64,000 nt of DNA from Arthrobacter sp. MN05-02 (GTDB taxonomy: Bacteria > Actinomycetota > Actinomycetes > Actinomycetales > Micrococcaceae). The notes below the pieces were generated by a model. It did no database searches and was not told where the DNA came from. It saw only the letters and a program-made list of their open reading frames with translations. The stretch spans positions 1,612,001 to 1,676,000 of the forward strand of contig AP018697.1 in assembly GCA_004001285.1 (NCBI GenBank), in the 5' to 3' direction. Shown here piece after piece: positions 1-8,663 of the stretch (within the stretch, counting starts at the first letter, position 1; each line of letters starts with the position of its first letter). The translations under genes were made by a program, and so were the position numbers.

Positions 1-232
1 CGCCGGAGAACCAGCTCCGCTCCACCCGTGCGAGGTGGCGGACACCGCCGGAGACCGTGGTCGCCGAGGGCATGGACCGCCGGGCGCCGTCGGCAGCGCT
101 GAGCCCTCCGCGCCCTGAGCACACGCTCGCCCTGGGGTGGTCGAGGGATCCGCCGAGCGTGCGGTCCTCGTCCTCGGCGGCGGACAGGGACGCGCCTCGG
201 CTGTCGTGCGTCCACGGTGACGGCGCGGCCGG
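1..232. other. Left edge, no gene recognised
   Basis: I see no convincing coding frame here. The only open frame has no recognisable motif and a composition typical of out-of-frame high-GC DNA. The stretch lies downstream of the minus-strand acetyltransferase and may hold its terminator or the end of a gene outside the window. Confidence 0.4.
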
Positions 233-949
233 TCAGAGGTGCAGCGCGTAGGTCCTGCCGCGTCCGAGCAGTGCGAAGCCCCGCCTCGAGAAGAACTCGT
301 AGCCCTGCGGTGTGGCGTTGACGGCGAGGTCCGCCGCACCGGCCTGCAGGGCGGCCCGCGCCGTGGCGCTCAGCAGGGCCGTGGCGAGCCCGCGCCGCTG
401 GTGGTGCGGCAGCACCTCGAGGTTGTGGACACCGCCGAGTCGTCGCAGGCCGGTGACGCCGGACGGGTAGAACGAGTACGCGGCGCCGGAGATGCTGCCG
501 CCCTCCCCGTGCCGGGTCACCGCATGCCAGGCCTGCCGCGGCTGGGAACGGACCACCCGCAACTCCTGCTCCAGCGGCCCCGAGTAGTCGGGTACCTCGG
601 TGGTGAGGACGGCGTCGTCGTCCCCGGGCACCACGACGGCGGCCGCGGGCGCAGCCATCCACCACGGCTGCCAGCTCGGGCTGAATCCCAGACCGGCGAG
701 CTCGACGGCGTCCACGGCGCCGTTGAGCCAGATGCGGACCGAGGAGGCGCCGAGCCGCACCCCCTCGGCCAGGGCGGGCCGCACGGCGTGCGCGCTCACG
801 GTTTCCGGGAACATCATCCCCAGTTCGCGTCGCGCGGGCAGCCACACCCACGTGGAGCCGTGTGTCGAGAAGGTCCTCCCTCCCGTCGCCGTGGCCAGCG
901 CCGCGAACCAGGCCGCATGGAGCCGCTGGCACTGGGCGATGGTCACCAC
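233..949 (-). CDS. GNAT family N-acetyltransferase
   Basis: A 238-residue protein with a C-terminal GNAT fold, expected to transfer an acetyl group from acetyl-CoA to an unknown amine. The acetyl-CoA motif A is visible as NLEVLPHHQRRGLATALL (about residues 176-193, with the Q-R-R-G-L-A loop at 184-189). The typical C-terminal GYEFFSRRGF element follows at about 217-225. The N-terminal 120 residues are divergent and may form a second, degenerate GNAT half. The start is GTG (two GTG codons in tandem), 25 nt after the M3 peptidase stop on the same strand, so the two are probably co-transcribed. The substrate cannot be inferred. Confidence 0.8.
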   Translation of the reverse strand: MVTIAQCQRLHAAWFAALATATGGRTFSTHGSTWVWLPARRELGMMFPETVSAHAVRPALAEGVRLGASSVRIWLNGAVDAVELAGLGFSPSWQPWWMAAPAAAVVVPGDDDAVLTTEVPDYSGPLEQELRVVRSQPRQAWHAVTRHGEGGSISGAAYSFYPSGVTGLRRLGGVHNLEVLPHHQRRGLATALLSATARAALQAGAADLAVNATPQGYEFFSRRGFALLGRGRTYALHL

Positions 950-974
950 GCGGCTGAACCGCCTGCAGGGCCGG

Positions 975-2984
975 TCACGCGAGGCCGCGGCGGACGAGCA
1001 GGGGCTGCAGGTCGGCGTCCCGGCCGCGGAAGGCGCGGAAGGCCTCCAGCGGGTCGACGCTGTTGCCCCGCGACAGCAGCTCCCGCCGGAAGTGGTCCCC
1101 GTTGACGCGCGTCAGGCCGCCCGAGGACTTGAACCACTCCACGGTGTCGGCGTCGAGTATCTCGCTCCAGATGTAGGCGTAGTAGGACGCCGCGTACCCG
1201 CCGGCAAAGATGTGCTTGAAGTAGGAAGTGCGGTACCGCGGCGGAACGGGCGCGAAGTCGACCCCGGCGTCGGCGAGTGCCGAGGCTTCGAAGGCCAGCG
1301 GGTCCTCGACGACCGTACCCGGCGGGACGGAGTGCCAGGCCAGATCCAGCAGAGTGGCGCCGAGGTAGGCCGTCGTCTCGAATCCCTCGCCCCAGGCTCC
1401 GGCGGCGTGGATGCGGTCGATGACGTCCTGGGGGAGCGCTTCACCCGTCTCGTGGTGGCGGGCGTAGTTCGCCACGATCTCCGGCCAGAGGATCCACATC
1501 TCGTTGACCTGCGACGGGTACTCCACGAAGTCGCGCGGGACGGACGTCCCGGAGAAGAGCGGGTAGGTGACGTCGGAGAACAGTCCGTGCAGTGCGTGGC
1601 CGAACTCGTGGAACGCGGTGACCACCTGGTCGTAGGACAGCAGCGTGGGCTCGCCGGCCGCGGGCCTCGAGATGTTCAGGTTGTTGATGACGACGGCGCG
1701 TGTCCCGTGGAGCCGCGACTGGTCCACGAAGGAGTTCATCCAGGCACCCCCGCTCTTCGTGTCGCGCGTGTAGTAGTCGCCGAGGAACAGGCCGAGTCCC
1801 GAGCCGTCGTCGTTGAAGACCTCCCACACCCGCACATCGGGGTGGTACCCGAGAAGGTCGGGGCGCTCGCTGAACGTCAGGCCGTACAGGCGGTTCGCGG
1901 CGTAGAACACTCCGTCGTGGAGGACGCGCTCGAGTTCGAAGTAGGGGCGGAGCGCGTCCAGGTCGACGTCGAACCGCGCCCTGCGCACCTTCGCCGCGTA
2001 GTAGGCCCAGTCCCACGGCTCGATCGGATGGCCGGCCTCGGCCTCCAGCTCGGCGGCTTCTGCCCGGGCGTTGCGGACGGCGGGGGCCGCGAGCTCACGC
2101 ATGCGGGTCAGGATCGCGTCCAGCGACGGGGCGGTCTGGTTGTCGGTCGCTGCTGCAGCGTGCGTGTCGAAGCCCAGCAGGGCTGCGCGCTCGGCGCGGA
2201 GGGTCGCCATGCGCGTGGCGATCGCGAGGGTGTCGGCATCGTTGCCGCGTGCGCCGCGGTTGACGGCGGCCTCGTGCAGGCGGCGGCGGACCTCCCGGTC
2301 GGTGAGCGATTCCAGGGCCGGCTGCGCCGTCGGGAGGATCAGCGTCAGGAGGTACTTGCCGTCGTGGCCCGCGTCGGTCGCCGCCGTGGCCGCAGCGGAG
2401 ACCGCGTCCGCGGACAGGCCGTCGAGGTCGTCGGCGGAGTCCAGCAGGAGGGCGGAATCGTTGGTGTCCTTCAGCAGTCTCTGCGAGAACTCGGTGCTGA
2501 GGGCCGAGAGTTTGGAGTTGAGCCGGCGGAGCGTCGCCTGCGCGTCGTCGTCGAGCTCGGCTCCCGCCCGGACGAAACTGCGGACGTACTCCTCCACGAG
2601 ACGCGCGGACTCGTCGTCCAGGCCGTCGAGCGGCACCTGACAAAGGCGTTCGAACAGTGCGCGGTTGAGCTTGATGTTGTCCTCGTGCTCCGCGAGGCGG
2701 GGGGCGACCTGCTGCTCGAGGTCCTGGATCGCGTCCGTCGCATGGCTGACGGAATTGCTGAAGAACACGCGCGAGACGCGGTCCAGGGTGCTGCCCGCGT
2801 GTTCGAGCTGCAGCACGGTGTTCTCGAACGTGGGTGGTTCGGCGGTGTCCGTGATGGCGTCGATCTCGGCGAGGTGTTCGGCGAAACCGGCGTCGAAGGC
2901 CGGCAGGTAGTGCTCGTTCCGGATGGCGGCGAACGGCGGCAGCTGGTAGTCGAGGGTGCTTGGCTCGAGGAAAGGGTTGCTCAT
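975..2984 (-). CDS. M3 family oligoendopeptidase / peptidyl-dipeptidase
   Basis: A zinc metallopeptidase of the M3 (thimet oligopeptidase / Dcp / PrlC) family, about 669 residues, expected to act in the cytosol on short peptides. The zinc motif HEFGHALHG is at about residues 459-467, and the third ligand Glu is in FVEYPSQVNE at about 488. Length matches the family (650-700). I chose the ATG at 2984 because MSNPFLEPSTL is a typical N-terminus. An in-frame ATG at 3014 adds ten residues and has a slightly better ribosome site (GCAGGTAG), so the start is uncertain. It lies 84 nt after glycerate kinase on the same strand. Confidence 0.9.
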   Translation of the reverse strand: MSNPFLEPSTLDYQLPPFAAIRNEHYLPAFDAGFAEHLAEIDAITDTAEPPTFENTVLQLEHAGSTLDRVSRVFFSNSVSHATDAIQDLEQQVAPRLAEHEDNIKLNRALFERLCQVPLDGLDDESARLVEEYVRSFVRAGAELDDDAQATLRRLNSKLSALSTEFSQRLLKDTNDSALLLDSADDLDGLSADAVSAAATAATDAGHDGKYLLTLILPTAQPALESLTDREVRRRLHEAAVNRGARGNDADTLAIATRMATLRAERAALLGFDTHAAAATDNQTAPSLDAILTRMRELAAPAVRNARAEAAELEAEAGHPIEPWDWAYYAAKVRRARFDVDLDALRPYFELERVLHDGVFYAANRLYGLTFSERPDLLGYHPDVRVWEVFNDDGSGLGLFLGDYYTRDTKSGGAWMNSFVDQSRLHGTRAVVINNLNISRPAAGEPTLLSYDQVVTAFHEFGHALHGLFSDVTYPLFSGTSVPRDFVEYPSQVNEMWILWPEIVANYARHHETGEALPQDVIDRIHAAGAWGEGFETTAYLGATLLDLAWHSVPPGTVVEDPLAFEASALADAGVDFAPVPPRYRTSYFKHIFAGGYAASYYAYIWSEILDADTVEWFKSSGGLTRVNGDHFRRELLSRGNSVDPLEAFRAFRGRDADLQPLLVRRGLA

Positions 2985-3050
2985 GGGAACTAACTTTTGC
3001 ACGTCGTCGCGCATCCGCGCACTACCTGCGGGCCCGTCGGGGATCCGTCC

Positions 3051-3064
3051 GCGCGGCGCCGCGC
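3051..3064. terminator. GC palindrome between glycerate kinase and M3 peptidase
   Basis: GCGCGGCGCCGCGC is a perfect 14-nt palindrome just downstream of the glycerate kinase stop. It could fold into a short GC hairpin (5-bp stem, 4-nt loop) that attenuates read-through toward the peptidase gene. There is no U tract, so the function is tentative. Confidence 0.3.
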
Positions 3065-3068
3065 TGCG

Positions 3069-4286
3069 TCAGATCGGACGCAGTTCGCGGTGCCGGGCGT
3101 CGATGGACGATGACACGGCCGCGCCGAGGAGCAGTAACCGCATGGTCCGTTCGGTGGCCTCGATGAGCAGCTGCTCGCCGTTCGCGACCGCGTCCGCCAG
3201 ATTCATCGGGATGGTCATGATGGAGGCGATCGCGTCGATGCCGATGTCGTGCACATCCGGGGCGCCCTTGCCGAGGGAGCCCGCCAGTGCCAGGACGGGC
3301 ACGCCGGCGAGCTGGGCCCTGCGCGCGACGACGGCGGGCACCTTCCCGTTCGGCGTCTGGAAGTCGATGGCGCCCTCGGCCGTGATGACGAGGTCCGCTC
3401 CACGCATGAGCGCGTCGAGGTCGAGTCCGGCGAGACCGCTGTCGATCAGGGCCTCGAAGCGCGGCACCAACCGGGCGCCGATGGCTGCGAGTCCGGCACC
3501 GAGGCCGCCGGACGCCCCCGTGCCCGGGCCGGTGCGGTAGTCCATCCCGCCGGCGAGCCCGTCACGTCCGAGGACCCTCGCCCACTGGCGCATGGCCTTG
3601 GCGAGTTCCTCGACCTGCCGGGGCGATGCACCCTTCTGCGGTCCGAACACGCGGGCGACGCCGGTCCTGCCACACAGCACGTTGTGCTGGTTGCATGCCA
3701 GGACGATCGTGGCCTCGCGGACGGCGGGGTGCAGGCCGCTGAGGTCGAGCTGTTCCGCGTCGATCAGGGCGGAGCCGCCGAAGGGAAGGTCCCGCCCCTT
3801 CCCGTCGAGGACACGCGCGCCGAGCGCCTGGAGCGCCCCGGCGCCGCCGTCGCTCGTGCCGGAGTCCCCGCACCCCACCACGATGGTGCGGATGCCCTCG
3901 TCGAGGGCCGCGCGGATCAGCTCGCCGACGCCGTAGGTGGTCGTGGCTCCCGGATCGCGGAGTTTCCTCGGCACGAGGCGGAGCCCGGCGGCGGCGGCCA
4001 TCTCGACGACGGCCGTGCCCGTGGCGCTTCCGCCGAGTCGGGCATAGTGCGATTCCACCGGCGCGCCGACCGGTCCCGTGACGTTCACCGGCACGAGGAC
4101 GCCGTCGGTCGCGGCCGCGAGGGTCGCGGCAGTGCCTTCGCCGCCGTCCGCTATGGGTACGGCCGTGACCTGTACCCCCGGGAGGACCCGGCGGACGCCT
4201 GCGGCGATGGACCGGGCCACCGTCTCCGCGTCGAGGGACTCCTTGAAGCCGCTGGGTGCGATGAGGATGCGCTGGGGGACTGCCAT
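3069..4286 (-). CDS. glxK: Glycerate kinase (GlxK/GarK family)
   Basis: A 405-residue glycerate kinase, expected to phosphorylate D-glycerate with ATP so that it enters glycolysis. Family signatures visible are the N-terminal ILIAPSGFKESL, the PIADGGEGT loop (about 45-53), GCGDSGTSDGGAGALQALGA (about 139-158), and the C-terminal ITAEGAIDFQTPNGKVP with LAGSLG. It is slightly longer than the usual 375-385 residues, with extra residues at the C-terminus. The ribosome site GAAGGAGA is well placed before the ATG. It follows the SLC13 permease by 42 nt. This suggests that the permease imports glycerate or a related acid and this kinase uses it. Confidence 0.93.
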   Translation of the reverse strand: MAVPQRILIAPSGFKESLDAETVARSIAAGVRRVLPGVQVTAVPIADGGEGTAATLAAATDGVLVPVNVTGPVGAPVESHYARLGGSATGTAVVEMAAAAGLRLVPRKLRDPGATTTYGVGELIRAALDEGIRTIVVGCGDSGTSDGGAGALQALGARVLDGKGRDLPFGGSALIDAEQLDLSGLHPAVREATIVLACNQHNVLCGRTGVARVFGPQKGASPRQVEELAKAMRQWARVLGRDGLAGGMDYRTGPGTGASGGLGAGLAAIGARLVPRFEALIDSGLAGLDLDALMRGADLVITAEGAIDFQTPNGKVPAVVARRAQLAGVPVLALAGSLGKGAPDVHDIGIDAIASIMTIPMNLADAVANGEQLLIEATERTMRLLLLGAAVSSSIDARHRELRPI

Positions 4287-4328
4287 GGTGTTTCTCCTTC
4301 GGGTGGGGACGGGAGGTGGAACGAATCG

Positions 4329-5861
4329 TCAGGGGAAGAGCGGCAGGCCCAGGACCGGCCAGACCAGGAAGCTGAAGAGCAGCACGAGGGCCACATTGAC
4401 GGGGGCCAGGAGCGATGACAGCCGGAGGAGGTCCTTCGGGGTATAGGTCTCGACGCCGTCCACCGCGGCGAACATCGCCACGGGCTTCGCGGAACTCGTG
4501 AGGGTGTGGCAGAAACCCGCAGCCGCCGTCGAGGCGAACGCCGCTGCCATGGGTTCCACCCCGACGGCCGGTGAGAGGGCGATCACGATGGGGATCAGGA
4601 CGGCCGACCGCGCGGACCTGCTCTGGATGACGAGGTGGGCGACGGTGGAGAGAAGCACCACGAGCACCACGAAGAGAGGGGCTGCTGCCGGTCCCAGTGA
4701 GCGGATGGGCCCCAGCACCCCGCTCGCCAGCCAGTCGGCCGCACCGGTGGAGACGAGGGCGTTGCCGAGTGCCAGCGTTGCGGCCATGAAGAGCAGCAGG
4801 GACCACGGCACCGATTTCAGGCCCTTGCCGAGGTCCACCGAGCCGTAGCTCGGTGACGCCGCGACGAGGGCGCCGATCAGCGCTACGAGTGCGGGATGGA
4901 GGCCGTGCAGCGGCTCGGTGCACCACAGGACGACGACGGCGCCCAGCAGGAGGGCGGCACGGGACTCGGCGACGGTGAGGGGACCGGTGACGGGGGTGTC
5001 GGAGTGCTCTTCGAGGGCAGTGGCACGGATCCGCAGGCGTTCGCCGCGCTCGCCGGGGGTGGTGAACATGCGGAGCACGATCTCGGCGCAGAGATGGGAT
5101 GCGACGAGGGCGAGGGGCAGGCCGAGAAGGAGCCAGGTGGCGAAGTCGAAACTGCTGCCCGTTGCCGTCTCGAGGATCTGGCTGGTGATGAGATGGGCGC
5201 CGGCCCCGAGGAAGGACCCGACCGCGGAGAGGAGGATCACCGACGGGAAGAGGATCGCCAGGGCCTTGACGAGCGCGACGCGGCCGGCGAGGGCCTGCCT
5301 CAGTGCCAGGAACACCGGCAGGGCCAGCGCGGCGCGCCCGGAGGTCGAGGGGACGGCGAAGGTGGTGACGACGAGGGCGAGGGTCGTCAGGTGCGCGAGT
5401 TGCCGCGGTGTCGTCGCACCCGTGATGATGAACGCTGCCCCGCGGTTGGCCAGTCCCGAGGCGCGCACACCTGCGGCGATGACGAATGCGGCGAGGAGCA
5501 GCCAGATGGTCTCCTCGCCCAGGGTGGAGAAGAGCTCCCCTGTCTCCATCGTCCCGGTGAGGACCAGGACCGTCGCCGCGCCGAGCGCGATGTAGGTGTC
5601 GTCGATCGAGGTGAAGATCCAGAGCCACACCGCCAGGACGAAGACCATGAGCGTGACCGCGCCCTGCGGGGACAGACCTGCGTCGGGTTGCCGGGCCGCG
5701 AGGACGACGGCGGCGGTGATCGCGAGTCCGACGACGGCGGCCACGGACCGGATGGCGAGGGAGCGCCGGGCAGCGGCCCGTGCGCCGGGATCGGCGACGG
5801 ACGGCGTGCCGGGCGCCTTCGCCGCCCGTGGCGGCCTGGTGGAGTGCTCGACCAGGGTCAT
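4329..5861 (-). CDS. SLC13 (DASS) family permease
   Basis: A polytopic membrane protein of about 510 residues in the SLC13 divalent anion:sodium symporter family, with roughly 11-12 hydrophobic segments. The first segment starts near residue 37 (SVAAVVGLAITAAVVL). Conserved-looking elements are SVILLSAVGSFLGAGAHLITSQIL in the first half and the mirror region LIQSRSARSAVLIPIVIALSPAVGVEP in the second, matching the two-repeat architecture. I chose the ATG at 5861 because it overlaps the regulator stop as ATGA, and the upstream in-frame sequence is regulator coding DNA in another frame. The substrate is probably a carboxylate. Coupling to glycerate kinase makes glycerate a reasonable guess, not a demonstrated one. 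Confidence 0.88.
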   Translation of the reverse strand: MTLVEHSTRPPRAAKAPGTPSVADPGARAAARRSLAIRSVAAVVGLAITAAVVLAARQPDAGLSPQGAVTLMVFVLAVWLWIFTSIDDTYIALGAATVLVLTGTMETGELFSTLGEETIWLLLAAFVIAAGVRASGLANRGAAFIITGATTPRQLAHLTTLALVVTTFAVPSTSGRAALALPVFLALRQALAGRVALVKALAILFPSVILLSAVGSFLGAGAHLITSQILETATGSSFDFATWLLLGLPLALVASHLCAEIVLRMFTTPGERGERLRIRATALEEHSDTPVTGPLTVAESRAALLLGAVVVLWCTEPLHGLHPALVALIGALVAASPSYGSVDLGKGLKSVPWSLLLFMAATLALGNALVSTGAADWLASGVLGPIRSLGPAAAPLFVVLVVLLSTVAHLVIQSRSARSAVLIPIVIALSPAVGVEPMAAAFASTAAAGFCHTLTSSAKPVAMFAAVDGVETYTPKDLLRLSSLLAPVNVALVLLFSFLVWPVLGLPLFP

Positions 5862-6517
5862 GGCAGCCGGTATCCTGCTCCGCGGATCGTCTCGATCCGC
5901 TCCGCGCCGATCTTCCGGCGGAGGGCACGGACGTAGACGTCGACGAGGTTCGAGCCCGGATCGAAGCCGTATCCCCACACCTGGTCGAGGAGCTGTTCGC
6001 GGGAGATGACGCGGTCGGGGTGCCTCAGGAAGACCTCCAGGATCGCGAATTCACGTGACGTCAGCTCGACGGCGTCGTCCCCGATGCGCGCCCGCCTGGA
6101 GTGGAGGTCGAGCGACAGGCCCTGATGCTCGATCACGGTGCCGGCTCCCATCGGTGTCCGGTCCGTGAGGCGCAGGCGGATACGCGCCAGGAGCTCCGCG
6201 ACGTGGAACGGTTTCGTGACGTAGTCGTCGGCGCCGCCTTCGAGCCCCGCCACGGTGTCCGGGACGCTGTCCCTCGCGGTCAGGACGATCACCGGGGTCG
6301 GTACTCCTTCCCCCCTGATCTGGGCGAGGACCTCGAACCCGTCCAGGAGGGGCAGTCCGATGTCGAGGATGATGAGGTCGAAACCGGCGGCACGGGCGAG
6401 GAAGAGAGCCGTCTCGCCGTCCGCGGCATGTTCGGTGGAGTACCCGGCCGCATGCAGGCCCTTCTGGATGAAGGAGGCGACGCGGGGGTCGTCCTCGGCG
6501 ATCAGGATGCGGCTCAT
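5858..6517 (-). CDS. OmpR/PhoB-type response regulator
   Basis: A 219-residue two-component regulator. The receiver domain (1-115) has the acidic pocket at E8-D10, phospho-acceptor D52 in DLIILDIGLP, switch T80 in VIVLTARD, and K102 in the TKPF motif. The C-terminal winged helix (about 125-219) has the typical LTSREFAILEVF, REQLLDQVWGYGFDPGSNLVDVYV and IETIRGAGYRL stretches. Its start overlaps the kinase stop by ATGA, and its own stop overlaps the permease start by ATGA, so all three are translationally coupled. It probably controls this permease and kinase cluster, with the divergent 8.66-8.89 kb region as a likely binding target. Confidence 0.95.
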   Translation of the reverse strand: MSRILIAEDDPRVASFIQKGLHAAGYSTEHAADGETALFLARAAGFDLIILDIGLPLLDGFEVLAQIRGEGVPTPVIVLTARDSVPDTVAGLEGGADDYVTKPFHVAELLARIRLRLTDRTPMGAGTVIEHQGLSLDLHSRRARIGDDAVELTSREFAILEVFLRHPDRVISREQLLDQVWGYGFDPGSNLVDVYVRALRRKIGAERIETIRGAGYRLP

Positions 6518-8202
6518 GGTGTCTCCTGCGGTGTCGGTCGTAGGGGGGCCCGCTCGAGCGGAACGGGCTGGAGGGTGCTCGGGTGCTCGTCCCCGGCGGC
6601 CTGCGGTGCGGTCGTCGTGCCCCTGCCCGGGAGAACGGTTCCCGGCGGCTGGAGGGGCGGCCCTGCTGCAGGACCGACCCGGATCCTCGCGGGTGCCGGC
6701 AGGAGCAGCCCGAACGTGGCACCGCGGCCGGGTTCGCTGCGCACCCAGGCGGAACCGTCGTGCCCGTCCGCGATCGCCCGTACGATGGACAGCCCCAGTC
6801 CCGCCCCGCCGCGTGGTCCGCTGGTGCGCAGCCTGTCGGCGGGCAGCGCGTTGGCGGACCCGTGCTCGAAGCGTTCGAAGATCACCGCGGCCTCGTCCTC
6901 GGTCACGCCAGGGCCGGAGTCCTTCACCCAGATGCGCAGCCGCCGGTCGGCACCGGCACCTTCGAACGCGGAGCCTAAGCTGATGTCGGTGCCGTCGGGC
7001 GTGTACTGGACGGCATTGGCTCCCAGCTGGAGCACCGCCTGGGTGACGCGCTGGCTGTCCAGGGCCACCGTCCCCTCGGCGACCTCCATCAGCAGCCATC
7101 GCCGGTCGCCGAGCGCCTGCATCTTCGCTTCGAGGTCGAGCATCAGTTCGGCGACGTCGGTCGGTGCGGGCTGGACGAAGTCGGGGCGCTCGGCCTTGAC
7201 CAGCAGGAGGAGGTCGGAGACGATCCTCGCCATCCGGGACAGTTCGCCGTCCACGAGGGCCAGGGTGGCTGCACGGCTCGCCGGATCGTCGTCGATCAGT
7301 TCCAGGTGCCCGCGGATCACGGTGATCGGCGTCCTCAGTTCGTGGCTGGCGTCGTCGATGAAGCGTCGCTGCGTGACGTACGCCTGCTCGAGCCGATCCA
7401 GCATGTCGTTGAACGTGACCGCGAGCGCGGCGACGTCGTCGCGCCCCTGGACCGGCACGCGTGCGGTGAGATCGGACTCGGTGATCTCGGTGGCTACGCG
7501 CCGCACGTCCCTGACGGGCCGCAGGATCTGGCCCGCCACCAGCCAGGCGATACCGGCGGTGAACAGCAGACCGCCGAGCGCCACGAAGAAGATCACGGTC
7601 ACGGTCTCCTGCACCTGCTCGTATCCGCCGCGGGTGAAGGCGGCGACCACGAGCGTCCCGGACTCGGTACCGGCCTGTACCTCGACCTTCCCCCACCGCA
7701 TGGGTCCTGCTGCCGTCTCGCGTACGCCGGAAGCGGCGGAGTCCGCCCGCAACTCCTCCAGCAGCGCTGTGTCGGAGGGCAGGCGGTATTCGTCGTTGTT
7801 GCCGCGTCCGTCGGACCCGAGGTACAGCACCTCGCCCCCGGTCACTCCGAGGATCACCTCGCCGGCGGAGGCGTTCTGGCGGGACAGATAGCGTTCCAGC
7901 AACTCGCCGACCGACGAGTACGGCTGCGCCGTGAGCGGATCCACGGCCTCTGCCGCGAACGTGGTGAATTCCTGCGCTTCCTGGACGACGTCGTCGTTGG
8001 CGTCCCGATCGACGCCGGCGATCAGCAGGGAGCGGACGGTGACGAGCAGTGCGAGGAGGGCCAGGGCCGTGGTGAGGACGATCCAGCCCACGATGCGCCA
8101 TCGTGCGGAGACGGCCGAGCCTCCCACGGATCGAACGGTCCGCCCGGCAGTCGTCGATCCCGCGGCGGACGTCGAGCCCGGAGGACGTGGTTGCAGCCCC
8201 AT
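6514..8202 (-). CDS. Two-component sensor histidine kinase
   Basis: A 562-residue membrane kinase. TM1 is at about 37-60 and an extracytoplasmic sensor region at about 62-200. TM2 lies at about 202-224 and the HAMP linker at about 224-276. The dimerisation/phospho-acceptor motif FIDDASHELRTP places the histidine at H287. The ATPase domain shows the N box QLGANAVQYTP, the G1 box DSGPGV, the F box FERF and the G2 box GGAGLGLSI. A Pro/Arg-rich tail of about 60 residues follows the catalytic domain. The start overlaps the stop of the secreted protein gene by ATGA, and the stop overlaps the regulator start. All catalytic residues are present. The signal is unknown. Confidence 0.94.
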   Translation of the reverse strand: MGLQPRPPGSTSAAGSTTAGRTVRSVGGSAVSARWRIVGWIVLTTALALLALLVTVRSLLIAGVDRDANDDVVQEAQEFTTFAAEAVDPLTAQPYSSVGELLERYLSRQNASAGEVILGVTGGEVLYLGSDGRGNNDEYRLPSDTALLEELRADSAASGVRETAAGPMRWGKVEVQAGTESGTLVVAAFTRGGYEQVQETVTVIFFVALGGLLFTAGIAWLVAGQILRPVRDVRRVATEITESDLTARVPVQGRDDVAALAVTFNDMLDRLEQAYVTQRRFIDDASHELRTPITVIRGHLELIDDDPASRAATLALVDGELSRMARIVSDLLLLVKAERPDFVQPAPTDVAELMLDLEAKMQALGDRRWLLMEVAEGTVALDSQRVTQAVLQLGANAVQYTPDGTDISLGSAFEGAGADRRLRIWVKDSGPGVTEDEAAVIFERFEHGSANALPADRLRTSGPRGGAGLGLSIVRAIADGHDGSAWVRSEPGRGATFGLLLPAPARIRVGPAAGPPLQPPGTVLPGRGTTTAPQAAGDEHPSTLQPVPLERAPLRPTPQETP

Positions 8203-8663
8203 CAGTCCTGGCCATCCTGCGTCGTGACGTCGTCGTCGACGTCGATTCCGTCGGATCCGTCGTCCTCCACGTCGTCGTCGAGCACCTCCCGTTCCACCAG
8301 GCCGGGGGTACCCTGGCCCGGTGCAGGCGCAGGCGCAGGCGCAGGTGCAGGCGCGGGTGCCGGTGGGGCCGCGGGTGCAGGTGCAGGATCGGGTGCGGGC
8401 TGGAGCGGCGGGGTCGGTGGGGCCGAGGGCTCCGGTGCAACCGGCAGTTCCGGGACCGGAGCCGATCCGGACGGCTCGTCGGTGGCCCCGGGTCCGGTCC
8501 TCCGGGTGTCCTCCGCGCCGGTCGTAGCGAGTTCCACCACGACGGTCCGGGGGTCCACCGGGGGGATGTCGGCGGGGCGGCTCAGTTCCTGGCTGCCGAC
8601 CGCGAGGAGTGCCGGCACCGCGAGCAGCGCTGCTGCAGCGAGGATACGGGGGCCAAGAGCCAT
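8202..8663 (-). CDS. Secreted or membrane-tethered Pro/Ala-rich acidic protein
   Basis: A hypothetical protein of 153 residues that I do not recognise. An N-terminal hydrophobic segment (about 7-23, ILAAAALLAVPALLAVG) looks like a signal peptide or anchor. The middle is a Pro-Ala repeat (mostly PAP units, about 90-125), and the tail is strongly acidic (DDDVEDDGSDGIDVDDD). I chose the ATG at 8663 because AAGGAGA sits seven bases upstream. The upstream in-frame extension is Arg-rich and unlikely to be coding. It is the first gene of the coupled kinase-regulator-permease-kinase operon, so it may be an envelope accessory to the sensor or a metal- or Ca-binding target. Both ideas are inference. 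Confidence 0.7.
   Translation of the reverse strand: MALGPRILAAAALLAVPALLAVGSQELSRPADIPPVDPRTVVVELATTGAEDTRRTGPGATDEPSGSAPVPELPVAPEPSAPPTPPLQPAPDPAPAPAAPPAPAPAPAPAPAPAPGQGTPGLVEREVLDDDVEDDGSDGIDVDDDVTTQDGQD
8321..8356. repeat. In-frame hexanucleotide tandem repeat
   Basis: Six consecutive GYGCAG-type hexamers (GTGCAG, GCGCAG) on the plus strand encode the Pro-Ala tract of the minus-strand secreted protein. Slippage would change the number of Pro-Ala units without breaking the frame. The tract ends as the repeat decays near 8362. Confidence 0.7.

Noticed and set aside
600..2993. Long open frame (797 codons) opposite the M3 peptidase
   Set aside because: It is antisense to a fully recognisable metallopeptidase and has no domain of its own. 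High GC content makes long antisense frames common here.
3562..5928. Second 788-codon minus-strand frame across glycerate kinase and the permease
   Set aside because: Arg/Pro-rich out-of-frame composition, overlapping two real genes on the same strand.
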